Shown here one piece after another: positions 45,687 to 53,882 of a DNA stretch of 64,000 bases. The stretch is taken from NCBI RefSeq assembly GCF_001427665.1, contig NZ_LMHC01000007.1, positions 1 to 64,000 of the forward strand, read 5' to 3'. Source of the DNA: Caulobacter sp. Root655. Its GTDB lineage: Bacteria > Pseudomonadota > Alphaproteobacteria > Caulobacterales > Caulobacteraceae. The translations under genes were made by a program, and so were the position numbers. Positions within the stretch are counted from its first letter, which is position 1. Each line of letters starts with the position of its first letter. The notes under the pieces were generated by a model, which did not search any database, was not told the origin of the DNA, and was given only the letters and a program-made list of their open reading frames with translations.

Positions 45687-46169
45687 ATGTTGAAGAGCGC
45701 TTCTATTCTGTCCGCCGCCGTGTTGGCCGTGGCCGGCCTTTCCGCCCCCGCCTCGGCCTCGGCCGCGACCATCAGCCCCTCCGGCGCTTTCACCCTCACC
45801 GGCACGCTGACCCTGCAGCAGTCGACGACCGTCAACTGCAACGTCACGCTGAACGGCACCGTGGCCCCCGGCGGCGCCTCGGCCACCATCACCGGCGGTT
45901 CCTTCGCCCCCGGCGACTGGCAATGCGGCTGGCTGATCTCGCCCACCGGCTTCAACTGGACGATCACGCCGAACGGCGGCACTTCGATCACCATCACGGG
46001 CATCGGCGCCACCTCGATCCTCGGCAACTGCAGCGGCAACATCACCACCAACTGGACCAACGGTTCGCCGGGCAAGGTCACCTTCGTGGGCGCCTCCATC
46101 CCGGGCTCGCCCGGCGCCTGCACCATCAACGGCACCCTCACCAGCTCGCCGTCCCTGACGGTGTCCTGA
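45687..46169 (+). CDS. PraB-like secreted beta-rich protein
   Basis: A 160-residue exported protein: Sec signal to about residue 26 (ASASA), then a mature domain nearly all Thr, Ser, Gly, Asn and hydrophobic residues in alternating beta-strand patterns, with four cysteines (CNV, QCGW, GNCSG, GACT) that could form two disulfides. The layout, including the final C-x-NGTLTSSPSL, resembles the PraB family (alkane-oxidation activator, surface/biofilm protein in Pseudomonas). AGGAGGA lies 8 bases before ATG. It precedes a four-gene exporter and has its own terminator, as for an abundant cargo. Confidence 0.8.
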   Translation: MLKSASILSAAVLAVAGLSAPASASAATISPSGAFTLTGTLTLQQSTTVNCNVTLNGTVAPGGASATITGGSFAPGDWQCGWLISPTGFNWTITPNGGTSITITGIGATSILGNCSGNITTNWTNGSPGKVTFVGASIPGSPGACTINGTLTSSPSLTVS

Positions 46170-46177
46170 GCCGCCTG

Positions 46178-46951
46178 ATGGCGCGGTCGAATTTCGACCC
46201 TTCCATCCCTGACCTCGCCGGGAGCCTTCGGGCTCCCGGCGTTTCTTGCTTTGAGGGCGCGCCGGCCGCGCTGGCCCTGGTCGGCGTGTCGAAGGCCTAT
46301 GGGGCCGGCCCCACGCGCGTGCCGGTGCTGCACGACATCTCGCTGAACATCCCGGCCGGCGGTCTTGTCGCCATCGTCGGCCCGTCCGGCTCGGGCAAGA
46401 GCACGCTGCTGAACCTGATCGGTCTTCTGGACCAGCCCGACAGCGGCGAGATCCGACTGGACGGACAGCGGGTCGCCTTCCGGTCGGCGGCCGAGGCGGC
46501 GCGACTGCGCAACCGCATGATCGGCTTCGTCTTCCAATCCTTCCAGTTGTTGCCGCGCCTGACGGCCTGGGAGAACGTGGCGCTGCCCCTGCTGTATCGA
46601 GGCGTGCCGCGCGCCGAACGACGCGTTCGCGCCCTGGCCATGCTGGAGAGCGTCGACCTGGCCGATCGGGTCGACCATCGGCCCTCGGCGCTGTCGGGTG
46701 GTCAGTGCCAGCGCGTCGCCCTGGCCCGCGCCCTGATCGGGGAGCCGCGCCTGATCCTCGCCGACGAGCCGACCGGCAGTCTGGACACCGCCACCGGCGC
46801 GACCGTCATGGATCTGCTGCGGGACTTGAACCGACGGCTGGGGACGACGATCGTCATGGTCACCCATGACCCGGACCTGGCGGCGCGCTGCAACGCCCTG
46901 ATCGAGATTCGGGATGGGCGCATCCGGACCCAGCGCGAGGAGGCGACATGA
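46178..46951 (+). CDS. MacB/LolD-type ABC exporter ATPase
   Basis: A 257-residue ATPase: Walker A GPSGSGKSTLLNLIG, Q-loop FVFQSFQLLPRLT, signature LSGGQCQRVALARALIG (usual GGQ-Q with Cys in between), Walker B LILADEPTGSLD and the H-loop TH. This is the MacB/LolD/FtsE type that powers periplasm-facing exporters without moving substrate through the membrane. ATG 46178 is 8 bp after the PraB-like stop, but its first 24 codons span a terminator hairpin and have no family match; a start at GTG 46286 is possible. Coupled to the permease by an ATGA overlap. Confidence 0.87.
   Translation: MARSNFDPSIPDLAGSLRAPGVSCFEGAPAALALVGVSKAYGAGPTRVPVLHDISLNIPAGGLVAIVGPSGSGKSTLLNLIGLLDQPDSGEIRLDGQRVAFRSAAEAARLRNRMIGFVFQSFQLLPRLTAWENVALPLLYRGVPRAERRVRALAMLESVDLADRVDHRPSALSGGQCQRVALARALIGEPRLILADEPTGSLDTATGATVMDLLRDLNRRLGTTIVMVTHDPDLAARCNALIEIRDGRIRTQREEAT
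46216..46247 (+). terminator. TTCG-loop terminator after the PraB-like gene
   Basis: An 11-bp perfect stem (46216-46226 with 46231-46241) with TTCG loop and GTTTCTT after it. A decayed copy follows the remnant gene at 42136. It could set a high cargo to low exporter ratio by partial termination. Confidence 0.75.
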
Positions 46952-48129
46952 CGACCAACGCCGCGCCGACCGCCCTGTTCGTCGAGGCCCTGGACAATCT
47001 GAAGGGGCAGGGCCGACGCTCGCTGTTGGCGTTGCTGGGGGTGGTCATCGGCTCGGGCGCCATCGTCGCCCTGCTCAACCTCGGCCACATGGCGCAGCTG
47101 GAGACCCTGAAGCGGTTCCGCCAGACGGGGGTGGACATGCTGCAGGTCGTGGCCCAGCCGACCGGCGCCGAACCGGTCGGGCTCGACCTCGGGGCGCTGA
47201 AGGCCGCGGCCGCGTCGGAACCCGGGGTCGTGCGGGTCACACCGCTGGCGACGGCGCGGCTCCCGGTTCGGGCCGGCGCCCGTCAGATCGACGCGATGGT
47301 CGCGGCCGTGCCGCCCGCGATGGCCGAGGTCGCCGGGTTGCGGGCCGCGACGGGGCGACTGCTGGGACCGATCGACGATTGCGGCGCGGCCGCCCTGGTC
47401 GGCGCGCGGCTGGCCAACGACCTGTCCGGACCGGGCGCCGCCCTGGCGCCGGGCGCCTTGATCACGGTCGGCGACTACGGCTTCACGGTCGTGGGCCTGT
47501 TGCGGCCCGTGCCGATGGAGGCGCTGAGCCCCGTCGACTACGACCAGGCCGTCGTCATCCCGCTGGCCTGCGCGCGCCGCGTGGCCGGGCCGGACCCGAC
47601 GGCCGCCCTGATCCGCCTGCGCCTCGAGGCCGATCCCGAGGCCGTCGGACGTCGCCTGACCACGCGGTTGAGCCGTCCCGGCCTGAGCGTCCAGGTTCGC
47701 GACGCCCGGGCCATGATCCGGGCCATGAACGCCCAGGCGGCGGTTCATTCCCGCCTCTTGACGGCGATCGGCGCGATCTCCCTTCTGGTCGGCGGGATCG
47801 GGGTGATGAATGTCATGCTGATGACGGTGATGGAACGGCGGCGCGAGATCGGCCTGCGCGCCGCGATCGGGGCGACGCCCGGCGACATCCGGTTGATGTT
47901 CCTGATCGAGGGCGTGGTTCTGTCGCTCAGCGGCGGCGCCCTGGGGGCGGCGCTGGGCGTGGCGGCGACGGCGATGATCGCCAGGATGTCCGGCTGGACC
48001 TTCGACCTGGCCCTCTGGGTGCTGCCGCTGGGGCCGGGCATGGCGGCCGTGGTCGGCCTGATCTTCAGCCTCTATCCCGCGATCACCGCGTCGCGCGTTC
48101 ATCCGATCGAGGCCTTGCGTGCGGACTAG
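46948..48129 (+). CDS. MacB-like ABC exporter permease (FtsX domain)
   Basis: A 393-residue inner-membrane permease: one N-terminal helix (about 20-45), a large periplasmic domain, then a three-helix FtsX domain from about 260 (LLVGGIGVMNVMLMTVMERR, EIGLRAAIGATPGDI, ASRVHPIEALRAD). Unlike E. coli MacB the ATPase is a separate protein. With the ATPase, TolC-like protein and periplasmic adaptor it makes a complete tripartite exporter that would take substrate from the periplasm. Starts on the ATPase stop (ATGA). Confidence 0.88.
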   Translation: MTTNAAPTALFVEALDNLKGQGRRSLLALLGVVIGSGAIVALLNLGHMAQLETLKRFRQTGVDMLQVVAQPTGAEPVGLDLGALKAAAASEPGVVRVTPLATARLPVRAGARQIDAMVAAVPPAMAEVAGLRAATGRLLGPIDDCGAAALVGARLANDLSGPGAALAPGALITVGDYGFTVVGLLRPVPMEALSPVDYDQAVVIPLACARRVAGPDPTAALIRLRLEADPEAVGRRLTTRLSRPGLSVQVRDARAMIRAMNAQAAVHSRLLTAIGAISLLVGGIGVMNVMLMTVMERRREIGLRAAIGATPGDIRLMFLIEGVVLSLSGGALGAALGVAATAMIARMSGWTFDLALWVLPLGPGMAAVVGLIFSLYPAITASRVHPIEALRAD

Positions 48130-49624
48130 TCGGGTGGCGTGGGCGAGCTTCTTGGGCATATGCGGCGTGGCGACGGCTTCGGCGGCGGGCGCCCAGTCCC
48201 AGGGCGTCGTGGGCGTGCCGTCCTTCAGCGTGTCGCCGGTCGCTGGCGTGCCTTCGCCCTCCGCCACACCGGTCCCGTCCGGCGCCGCGCTGAACCTCGG
48301 CCTCGAGGAAGCCGTGGCGCTGGGGTTGCGCCAGAACCGCGCCATCCGTTCGGCCTATCTGCAGCGCGCGGTCGAGCGGTTCGATCTCTTCGTCGCCCAG
48401 CGCGCCTTCGTTCCGGTGGGCGGGGTCGCGGCCGAGGTGGTGCGACGTCGCTCCGCGAACGGAACAACCCAGACGGAGGCGGTGGTTACGCCTTCGGCCG
48501 GCTGGCGCACGCCGCTGGGAACGACCGCCGCCTTCGTGTGGGACCGGCGCGAGCGGCTGGAGGGCGGCGGGGGCGGGGCCAGGAAAACCTTGTCCCTGAG
48601 CCTGCGACAGCCGCTGCTGCGCGGCGCCGGCCTCGACGTCAACATGGCCCCGGTGCGCGTCGCCCGCTTGCAGGAGGAGATCAACCGCCTGCGCCTGAAG
48701 GCGACGGTGTCGGACACCGTCACGGCCGTCGTCTTCGCCTATCGCGGCCTGATCCAGGCGCAGGAGCAGGTGCGTCTGGCCGAGTTGTCGCTGGAGCGGA
48801 CCCGCGCCTTGCTCGAGACCAACCGGGCCCTGATCGACGCCGGCCGAATGGCGGCGGCCGATATCGTGCAGACGGAATCCGGCGTGGCGAACCAGGAGGT
48901 GGCGGTGCTGGAGGCCCGTCGTCAGCGGGCTTCCGCCCAGGTGACCCTGCTTCGGCTGCTGGCGCTCGACCCGCGCACCAATGTCATGGCGTCCGACGAC
49001 ATCGCGGCCAGGCATGTCGAGATCGACCTGAATCTGGCGGTCGAACTGGCGCTGGAGGCGCGGGTCGACGTCCTGGCCCAGCGCAAGTCGATCGAGCAGG
49101 CGCGGCAAGCCGCCGCCGTGGCGCGCAACAATCGCCTGTGGGACCTGTCGGTGGTCGGCTCCCTGACCCGGCAAGACGGCGACTGGGGGCCGGGCGTGCT
49201 GTCGGGGCGCACGGATCGCACGATCGGCCTGACGCTGGGTATTCCGATCGGAGACTATTCCGCCCGCCAGGCCGACCTGGCCGCCTCGACCAGCCTGAAG
49301 ACCGCCGAACTCTATTACGAGGACCTGGCGGCGGCCGTCGAGGCTCAGATCCAGGACGCCGTCCAGACGGCCGAGAGCACCTGGCGTCAGCTGGAGGCCG
49401 CGCGCCGCGCTCGCGACCTGGCCGAGCGGGCCCTGGAGCTGCAGCAGGAAAAGCTGCGGGTGGGGCGCGCCTCCAACTTCGAGGTGCTCTCCTTCCAGTC
49501 CGACCTGAGGGCCGCGGACAGTCAGGAACTGTCGGCTCGGATCGCCTACCTCAACGCGCTGACGGCGCTGGACCAGCAAATCGGGAGCACGCTCGAGACA
49601 TGGCGCATTTCCTTGAACGACTAG
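48119..49624 (+). CDS. TolC-family outer-membrane efflux protein
   Basis: A 501-residue protein with a signal peptide (ending ASAAGAQ near residue 26) and two repeats of the outer-membrane efflux domain, rich in Ala/Gln/Leu coiled-coil helices (LAELSLERTRALLETNRALIDAGRMA; ARRARDLAERALELQQEKL). It provides the outer-membrane duct. GTG start at 48119 overlaps the permease by 11 bp. A TolC gene inside an exporter operon, rather than a shared one, points to a dedicated substrate. Confidence 0.88.
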   Translation: MRTSRVAWASFLGICGVATASAAGAQSQGVVGVPSFSVSPVAGVPSPSATPVPSGAALNLGLEEAVALGLRQNRAIRSAYLQRAVERFDLFVAQRAFVPVGGVAAEVVRRRSANGTTQTEAVVTPSAGWRTPLGTTAAFVWDRRERLEGGGGGARKTLSLSLRQPLLRGAGLDVNMAPVRVARLQEEINRLRLKATVSDTVTAVVFAYRGLIQAQEQVRLAELSLERTRALLETNRALIDAGRMAAADIVQTESGVANQEVAVLEARRQRASAQVTLLRLLALDPRTNVMASDDIAARHVEIDLNLAVELALEARVDVLAQRKSIEQARQAAAVARNNRLWDLSVVGSLTRQDGDWGPGVLSGRTDRTIGLTLGIPIGDYSARQADLAASTSLKTAELYYEDLAAAVEAQIQDAVQTAESTWRQLEAARRARDLAERALELQQEKLRVGRASNFEVLSFQSDLRAADSQELSARIAYLNALTALDQQIGSTLETWRISLND

Positions 49625-50889
49625 GGGCGCGATGGGGACGGCGGCTGCTCTATGCCGGCCTGGCCGTCGTGGTCGGCGGCCTGCTGGTGGTGGGCATGAC
49701 GCGCGGCCGCGACAAGGCGACCGGCGACGTCGCGGCGGAACAGAGCGCGGTGGCGCGGCGAGGGCCCTTTGTCCTGTCCGCCAATTTCACGGGCCGGATC
49801 GCCCCGGGGGCCCGGATCGATGTGACGGCGCCGTTCGACTCCCGCGTGGCCGAGGTCCGCTTCACCTACGGCGACCAGGTCGAGGCGGGGCAGGTGCTGG
49901 TCGAGCTTGACCCCGCCGATGTGGGCCGCGGTCGCGCCGAGGCCGAGATCGCCTGGCTGAGGGCCGAGGCGGAGGCGTCGCGATTGGATAACTGGGAGCA
50001 GGGGCCGGAGGTGAAGCGCGCCGCGCGCGCGGTCACGACCGCTGATGCCGAACTGGGCGATATCGAGGCCAAGCTGGCGGAGACCAGGGCGCTGCTGGAT
50101 CGTGGCCTGGTGCCGCGCAGCGAGTACGACACGATCGTGCAGCAGCGGCGCCAGCGACAGACGGCCGCCACGGCGGCGCGCGAGGATCTCGCCGACACCG
50201 CGCGGCGAGGACAGGGCGGCGAGCGGCGGATCGCCCTGTTGCAGAGGGGGGTGGCGCGTTCGCAGTACGCGGGCGTCGGGGGAGCGTCCTCGGGCCCCGT
50301 CATTCTGGCGCCCCAGGCCGGAGTCGTCGTGCGTCCCGACGACGGGACCGAAGGCGGCGCCAAAGGCGTGCATAGCGGCAGCCGGGTCAGCAAGGGCCAG
50401 CTGTTGGGCGTCATCGCCAGCACCTCCGGCCTGGACGTGGTCTTCAAACTGGATGAAGCGGACCTGGCCGCGGTCAAGACCGGGCAGAGGGCGGTGGTGA
50501 CGGGCCCCGGTTTTGGCGGAAGCCCCCTGATGGGGACAGTGCTCAGCGTGGGGGGCGAAGCGGAGGCGACCTCGGCGGGAGGAAAGGCGACGTTCGAGGC
50601 GCGCGTGCGTCTCGATCGCCTGTCCGAAGCGGCCGCGCGCGACGTCCGCATCGGCATGACCGCCAACATCGCCATAGCGACCTACCAGAATCCGGCCGTC
50701 GTGACCGTGCCGCCTCAGGCTGTCCAGGGCGCCGCGCCGCAGGCCTATGTGATGGTGCGATCGAAGGCCGGGCGCGGACCGCGGCGCAGGCCGGTCGGGA
50801 TCGGCCGCGTCGGTCCAGCCGCGGTGGAGATCCTGTCAGGACTGGAGCCCGGCGAGACGGTGGTCTGGGGCGCTCCCGCCGGCGGTTGA
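49600..50889 (+). CDS. Periplasmic adaptor (HlyD/MacA type)
   Basis: A 429-residue membrane fusion protein: one N-terminal anchor (about 14-34, RRLLYAGLAVVVGGLLVVGM), lipoyl-like half motifs (GARIDVTAPFDSRVAEV and SSGPVILAPQAGVVV), a coiled-coil hairpin between about 110 and 215, and a beta-barrel/proximal domain to the end. It would bridge the permease and the TolC-like duct. The ATG overlaps the TolC gene by 25 bp. The operon ends here, convergent with a siderophore-type receptor. Confidence 0.88.
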   Translation: MAHFLERLGARWGRRLLYAGLAVVVGGLLVVGMTRGRDKATGDVAAEQSAVARRGPFVLSANFTGRIAPGARIDVTAPFDSRVAEVRFTYGDQVEAGQVLVELDPADVGRGRAEAEIAWLRAEAEASRLDNWEQGPEVKRAARAVTTADAELGDIEAKLAETRALLDRGLVPRSEYDTIVQQRRQRQTAATAAREDLADTARRGQGGERRIALLQRGVARSQYAGVGGASSGPVILAPQAGVVVRPDDGTEGGAKGVHSGSRVSKGQLLGVIASTSGLDVVFKLDEADLAAVKTGQRAVVTGPGFGGSPLMGTVLSVGGEAEATSAGGKATFEARVRLDRLSEAAARDVRIGMTANIAIATYQNPAVVTVPPQAVQGAAPQAYVMVRSKAGRGPRRRPVGIGRVGPAAVEILSGLEPGETVVWGAPAGG

Positions 50890-50922
50890 TCCGAAGCGAC
50901 GGGACTGTTGGCCGCGTCCGGA

Positions 50923-53013
50923 TCAGAAGGCCAGCTTCACACGCCCGGTGATCGTCCTTGGCGCACCCGGGGTGATCCACACGTTGCTGTACGAGCTTTC
51001 GAGATAGTAGGCGTCCAGCAGGTTCTCGGCATCCAGGTGCAGGGAGAGTTCCGGCGTTACGCGATAGCTGAGGTTCAATCGCGCGGTGACGTAGCCGGGC
51101 AGGGTGAAGCCCGAGTTGACGTCGTCGCCCTGGCGTCCGCCGACATAGACCAGCCCGCCGCCCACGCCGATCGCGCCGGGACCTTCGCGGGCCGAACGCC
51201 AATGCGCGTGGACCGCCGCCGAGTGGCGCGGGATGTTGCTCAAGGCGCTGCCGACCAGGTCCGGCCGCGTGTCCTTGGTGATCTCCGTGTCGGTGAAGGC
51301 ATAGACCCCCGTCAGGGTCAGCTGGTCTCCGATCTTCAGATTGGCGTCGAACTCCACCCCCTGGCTGCGGGCTTCGCCGACGGCGATGAAGAAGCCGCTG
51401 TTGGCCGCGTCGTTGGCCAGGATGTTCTTCTTGTCGATGCGGAAGACCGACAGGGTCCCGGTCAGGTCGCCGTCGCGCAGGGCGTACTTGGCGCCGCCTT
51501 CCAGGGCCTCGCCTTCCTCCGGCGCGAAGGCCAGGCCCGCCGCGTCGGCGCCCTGGTTGTAGCGGAACGACTGGCCCCAGCTGACATAGGCCGACAACTG
51601 GTCGGACGCCGCCCAGGTCAGGGCGGCGCGCGGCGAGGTCCGGGCGGGGCTCTGATGGCTGGCGGTATGGCTGCGGTAGTTGGTGGTGGTCTGCTGGATC
51701 CAGTCATGGCGCAGGCCAAGCAGGACCGTGAAGCGGCCGGCGGTGACGAGGTCCTGGGCATAGACGCTCTGGCCGCGCAGCTCTTCCAGCAGGTCCTGGT
51801 TCAGCGTGGCCACCGGCTTGGCCTGGCCATAGACCGGATTAAAGACGTCGATGGCGTAGGGCGCCGCCGCCGTCGGGCTGTAACGCAGGAAGACTCGCCG
51901 CTGGTCGTAGGTGAAGGCGTCGCCGCCAACCCGCAACTGATGTTCAAGGCCCACCAACTGGCGCCTGACGCTCAGTTCCGCACGGCCGGAAAAGTCTTGC
52001 CAATCATAGTCGTGGACGCGCAACTGGCGGCGAAGCTGGGCGCCGACCAGGCTGGCATTGTGGGTCGACTGACCCTTGAAGAAGCCGTCGCGATACTGGA
52101 CGCCGCCTTCCAGCGACACGCCCTCGACCAGGTCGAAGGCGGCGGAGACCTGGTGCTGCAGGCTTTGCTGGTGGATCTTCCCGTCATTGGGCTCGCCCAG
52201 GAAGCGATCGCGGGGCAGGGCCCTGCCGTCGCCGTTCACCGCGACCAGGCCCCGGTCGTGGACAAAATGAACGTCCATCGCCTCGAACTGATAGAGCAGG
52301 CGGGTCTTGTCGGTCGGCGTCCAGGCCAGGGACGGGGCCAGCACCAGGCGGTCGCTGCCCGCGTGGTCGCGGAAACCGTCCGTGGTCTGATAGGCTCCCA
52401 CCAGCCGCGCCGACACCGTTCCGCTCATCGGCCCGCCCACGTCGCCAACCGCCCGCCAGGTGTCGAAGTCGCCATAGCCCAGCTCCGCCGAGGCGTGGGC
52501 GTGGCGCAGGGGCGTCTTGGTGACGATGTTGATCGAGCCGCCGGGCTCGCCCTTGCCCGATAGGGCCGAGGCCGGTCCCTTGAGCACCTGGAAGACCTCG
52601 ACCGTGGCGACGTCGCGGCGCGGGTTGAAGCCGCGATTGGCGGTGAAGCGGTTGACCAGCAGGTCGGGCCCCTGGTTGATGTCGCCGGAGAAACCCCGGA
52701 TCGCATAGGCGTCCCAGGCGCCGCCGAAGCTGTTCTGGCGGGCCATGCCGCCGGCCAGGTCGAACAGGTCCGACAGGTTGGCCACGCCCATTTGGTCGAT
52801 CAGCTGGCGGTCCAGGACCCGCACGCTCTGCGGAAGCCTGAGGGGCGAGACATCCAGGCCGTTGATGCTGGCGTTGGCCCGCCGGGCGGTGACCGTGACG
52901 TTCTCCACGACCGTGTCGGCGACCTCGACGTCAACCTCGGCCGCCGCGTTGGTCGAAAGGCCGACCGCCGCGCAACCCGCCATCAACGCGGTGCGAAAAT
53001 CCATGAACCTCAT
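50923..53013 (-). CDS. TonB-dependent siderophore-type receptor
   Basis: A 696-residue receptor of the FhuA/FhuE/FpvA-like length class. Signal peptide to about residue 24, then TVVENVTVTARR and the plug (LPQSVRVLDRQLIDQMG, AIRGFSGD, VLKGPASALSGKGEPGGSIN). The barrel ends RVKLAF. Such receptors import metal chelates. It is divergent from an ABC-2 exporter cluster with a symmetric site between them, so the pair is probably co-regulated by metal status. The ligand cannot be read. Confidence 0.9.
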   Translation of the reverse strand: MRFMDFRTALMAGCAAVGLSTNAAAEVDVEVADTVVENVTVTARRANASINGLDVSPLRLPQSVRVLDRQLIDQMGVANLSDLFDLAGGMARQNSFGGAWDAYAIRGFSGDINQGPDLLVNRFTANRGFNPRRDVATVEVFQVLKGPASALSGKGEPGGSINIVTKTPLRHAHASAELGYGDFDTWRAVGDVGGPMSGTVSARLVGAYQTTDGFRDHAGSDRLVLAPSLAWTPTDKTRLLYQFEAMDVHFVHDRGLVAVNGDGRALPRDRFLGEPNDGKIHQQSLQHQVSAAFDLVEGVSLEGGVQYRDGFFKGQSTHNASLVGAQLRRQLRVHDYDWQDFSGRAELSVRRQLVGLEHQLRVGGDAFTYDQRRVFLRYSPTAAAPYAIDVFNPVYGQAKPVATLNQDLLEELRGQSVYAQDLVTAGRFTVLLGLRHDWIQQTTTNYRSHTASHQSPARTSPRAALTWAASDQLSAYVSWGQSFRYNQGADAAGLAFAPEEGEALEGGAKYALRDGDLTGTLSVFRIDKKNILANDAANSGFFIAVGEARSQGVEFDANLKIGDQLTLTGVYAFTDTEITKDTRPDLVGSALSNIPRHSAAVHAHWRSAREGPGAIGVGGGLVYVGGRQGDDVNSGFTLPGYVTARLNLSYRVTPELSLHLDAENLLDAYYLESSYSNVWITPGAPRTITGRVKLAF

Positions 53014-53071
53014 GCCGTTCCCCGAAACCCGATACGCGGATCGATCCGCGATTGACTCGCAATGTGTATGT

Positions 53072-53085
53072 TACGTTATAACGTA
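53072..53085. promoter_or_regulatory. Palindrome between the siderophore receptor and ABC-2 operon
   Basis: TACGTTATAACGTA is a perfect 14-bp palindrome 58 bp from the receptor start and 62 bp from the ATPase start. Its GTTATAAC core recalls Zur-type sites, but the half-site spacing is not a standard match. One shared operator for both directions is likely. Confidence 0.5.
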
Positions 53086-53147
53086 GTAATTGAGATCGAC
53101 GTGGGTTCGCAACCGCCTTCACGCCGACATGCGAGGGGATCGGTATC

Positions 53148-53882
53148 TTGACCACCACATCCGCCATGGCGCTCGAGGCCGTGGGGCTTGAGCAGAACTA
53201 CGGGACCCAGCGGGTTCTTCGCGGCCTGACTTTTTCCGTGAGGGCGGGGGAGATCTACGCCCTGCTGGGCGGCAACGGCGCGGGCAAGTCGACGACCCTG
53301 AACCTGTTTCTGGGACTGGCGCGGCCGACGGCCGGTTCCGCGCGGGTCTGCGACGTCGAGGTCGGGTCGGATCCCGCGGCGGCGCGGGCGCGCATCGCCT
53401 ACGTGCCCGAGAATGTCGCGCTCTATGAGCACCTGACCGCGCGCGAGAACATCGACTACCTGCTGACCCTGGCCCGGGCCGACACGGCGGGCGCCCTGAT
53501 CGAGGAGGCGCTCGACGCCGTGGGCCTGGTCCGCGAGGCCTGGGATCGGCGGCTCGGAGGCTACTCCAAGGGCATGCGCCAGAAGGTGGCCATCGCCCTG
53601 GCCATCGCCCGCCGCGTGCCGGTCCTGCTGCTCGACGAGCCGACCGCGGGCCTGGACCCTCGGGCCACGGCGGATTTCCACCGCCTGCTGGAGACCGCCC
53701 GGATTCGCGGCGTGGCGACCTTGATGGTGACCCACGACCTGCTGGGCGCGGCCGAGGTCGCCGACCGCATCGGCTTCCTGGCCGAGGGCCGCATCGAAGC
53801 CGAACTCATCGCCGAGGGGACGGAGCGTTTCGACGTTCGAGCCCTTCACCAGCGCTATCTCCAGGCGGGAGCCGCGGCGTGA
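53148..53882 (+). CDS. ABC-2 type transporter ATPase
   Basis: A 244-residue ATPase of the CcmA/NosF/drug-export class: Walker A GGNGAGKSTT, signature YSKGMRQKVAIALAIA, Walker B VLLLDEPTAGLD and TLMVTHD. Start is TTG 53148 with GAGGGGAT upstream; the internal ATG 53166 has no ribosome site. Coupled to the first permease by a GTGA overlap. Confidence 0.88.
   Translation: MTTTSAMALEAVGLEQNYGTQRVLRGLTFSVRAGEIYALLGGNGAGKSTTLNLFLGLARPTAGSARVCDVEVGSDPAAARARIAYVPENVALYEHLTARENIDYLLTLARADTAGALIEEALDAVGLVREAWDRRLGGYSKGMRQKVAIALAIARRVPVLLLDEPTAGLDPRATADFHRLLETARIRGVATLMVTHDLLGAAEVADRIGFLAEGRIEAELIAEGTERFDVRALHQRYLQAGAAA

Noticed and set aside
53072-53085. Firm assignment as a Zur box
   Set aside because: Only the GTTATAAC core fits; half-site length and spacing differ from known Zur sites, so it is kept as an unassigned palindrome.
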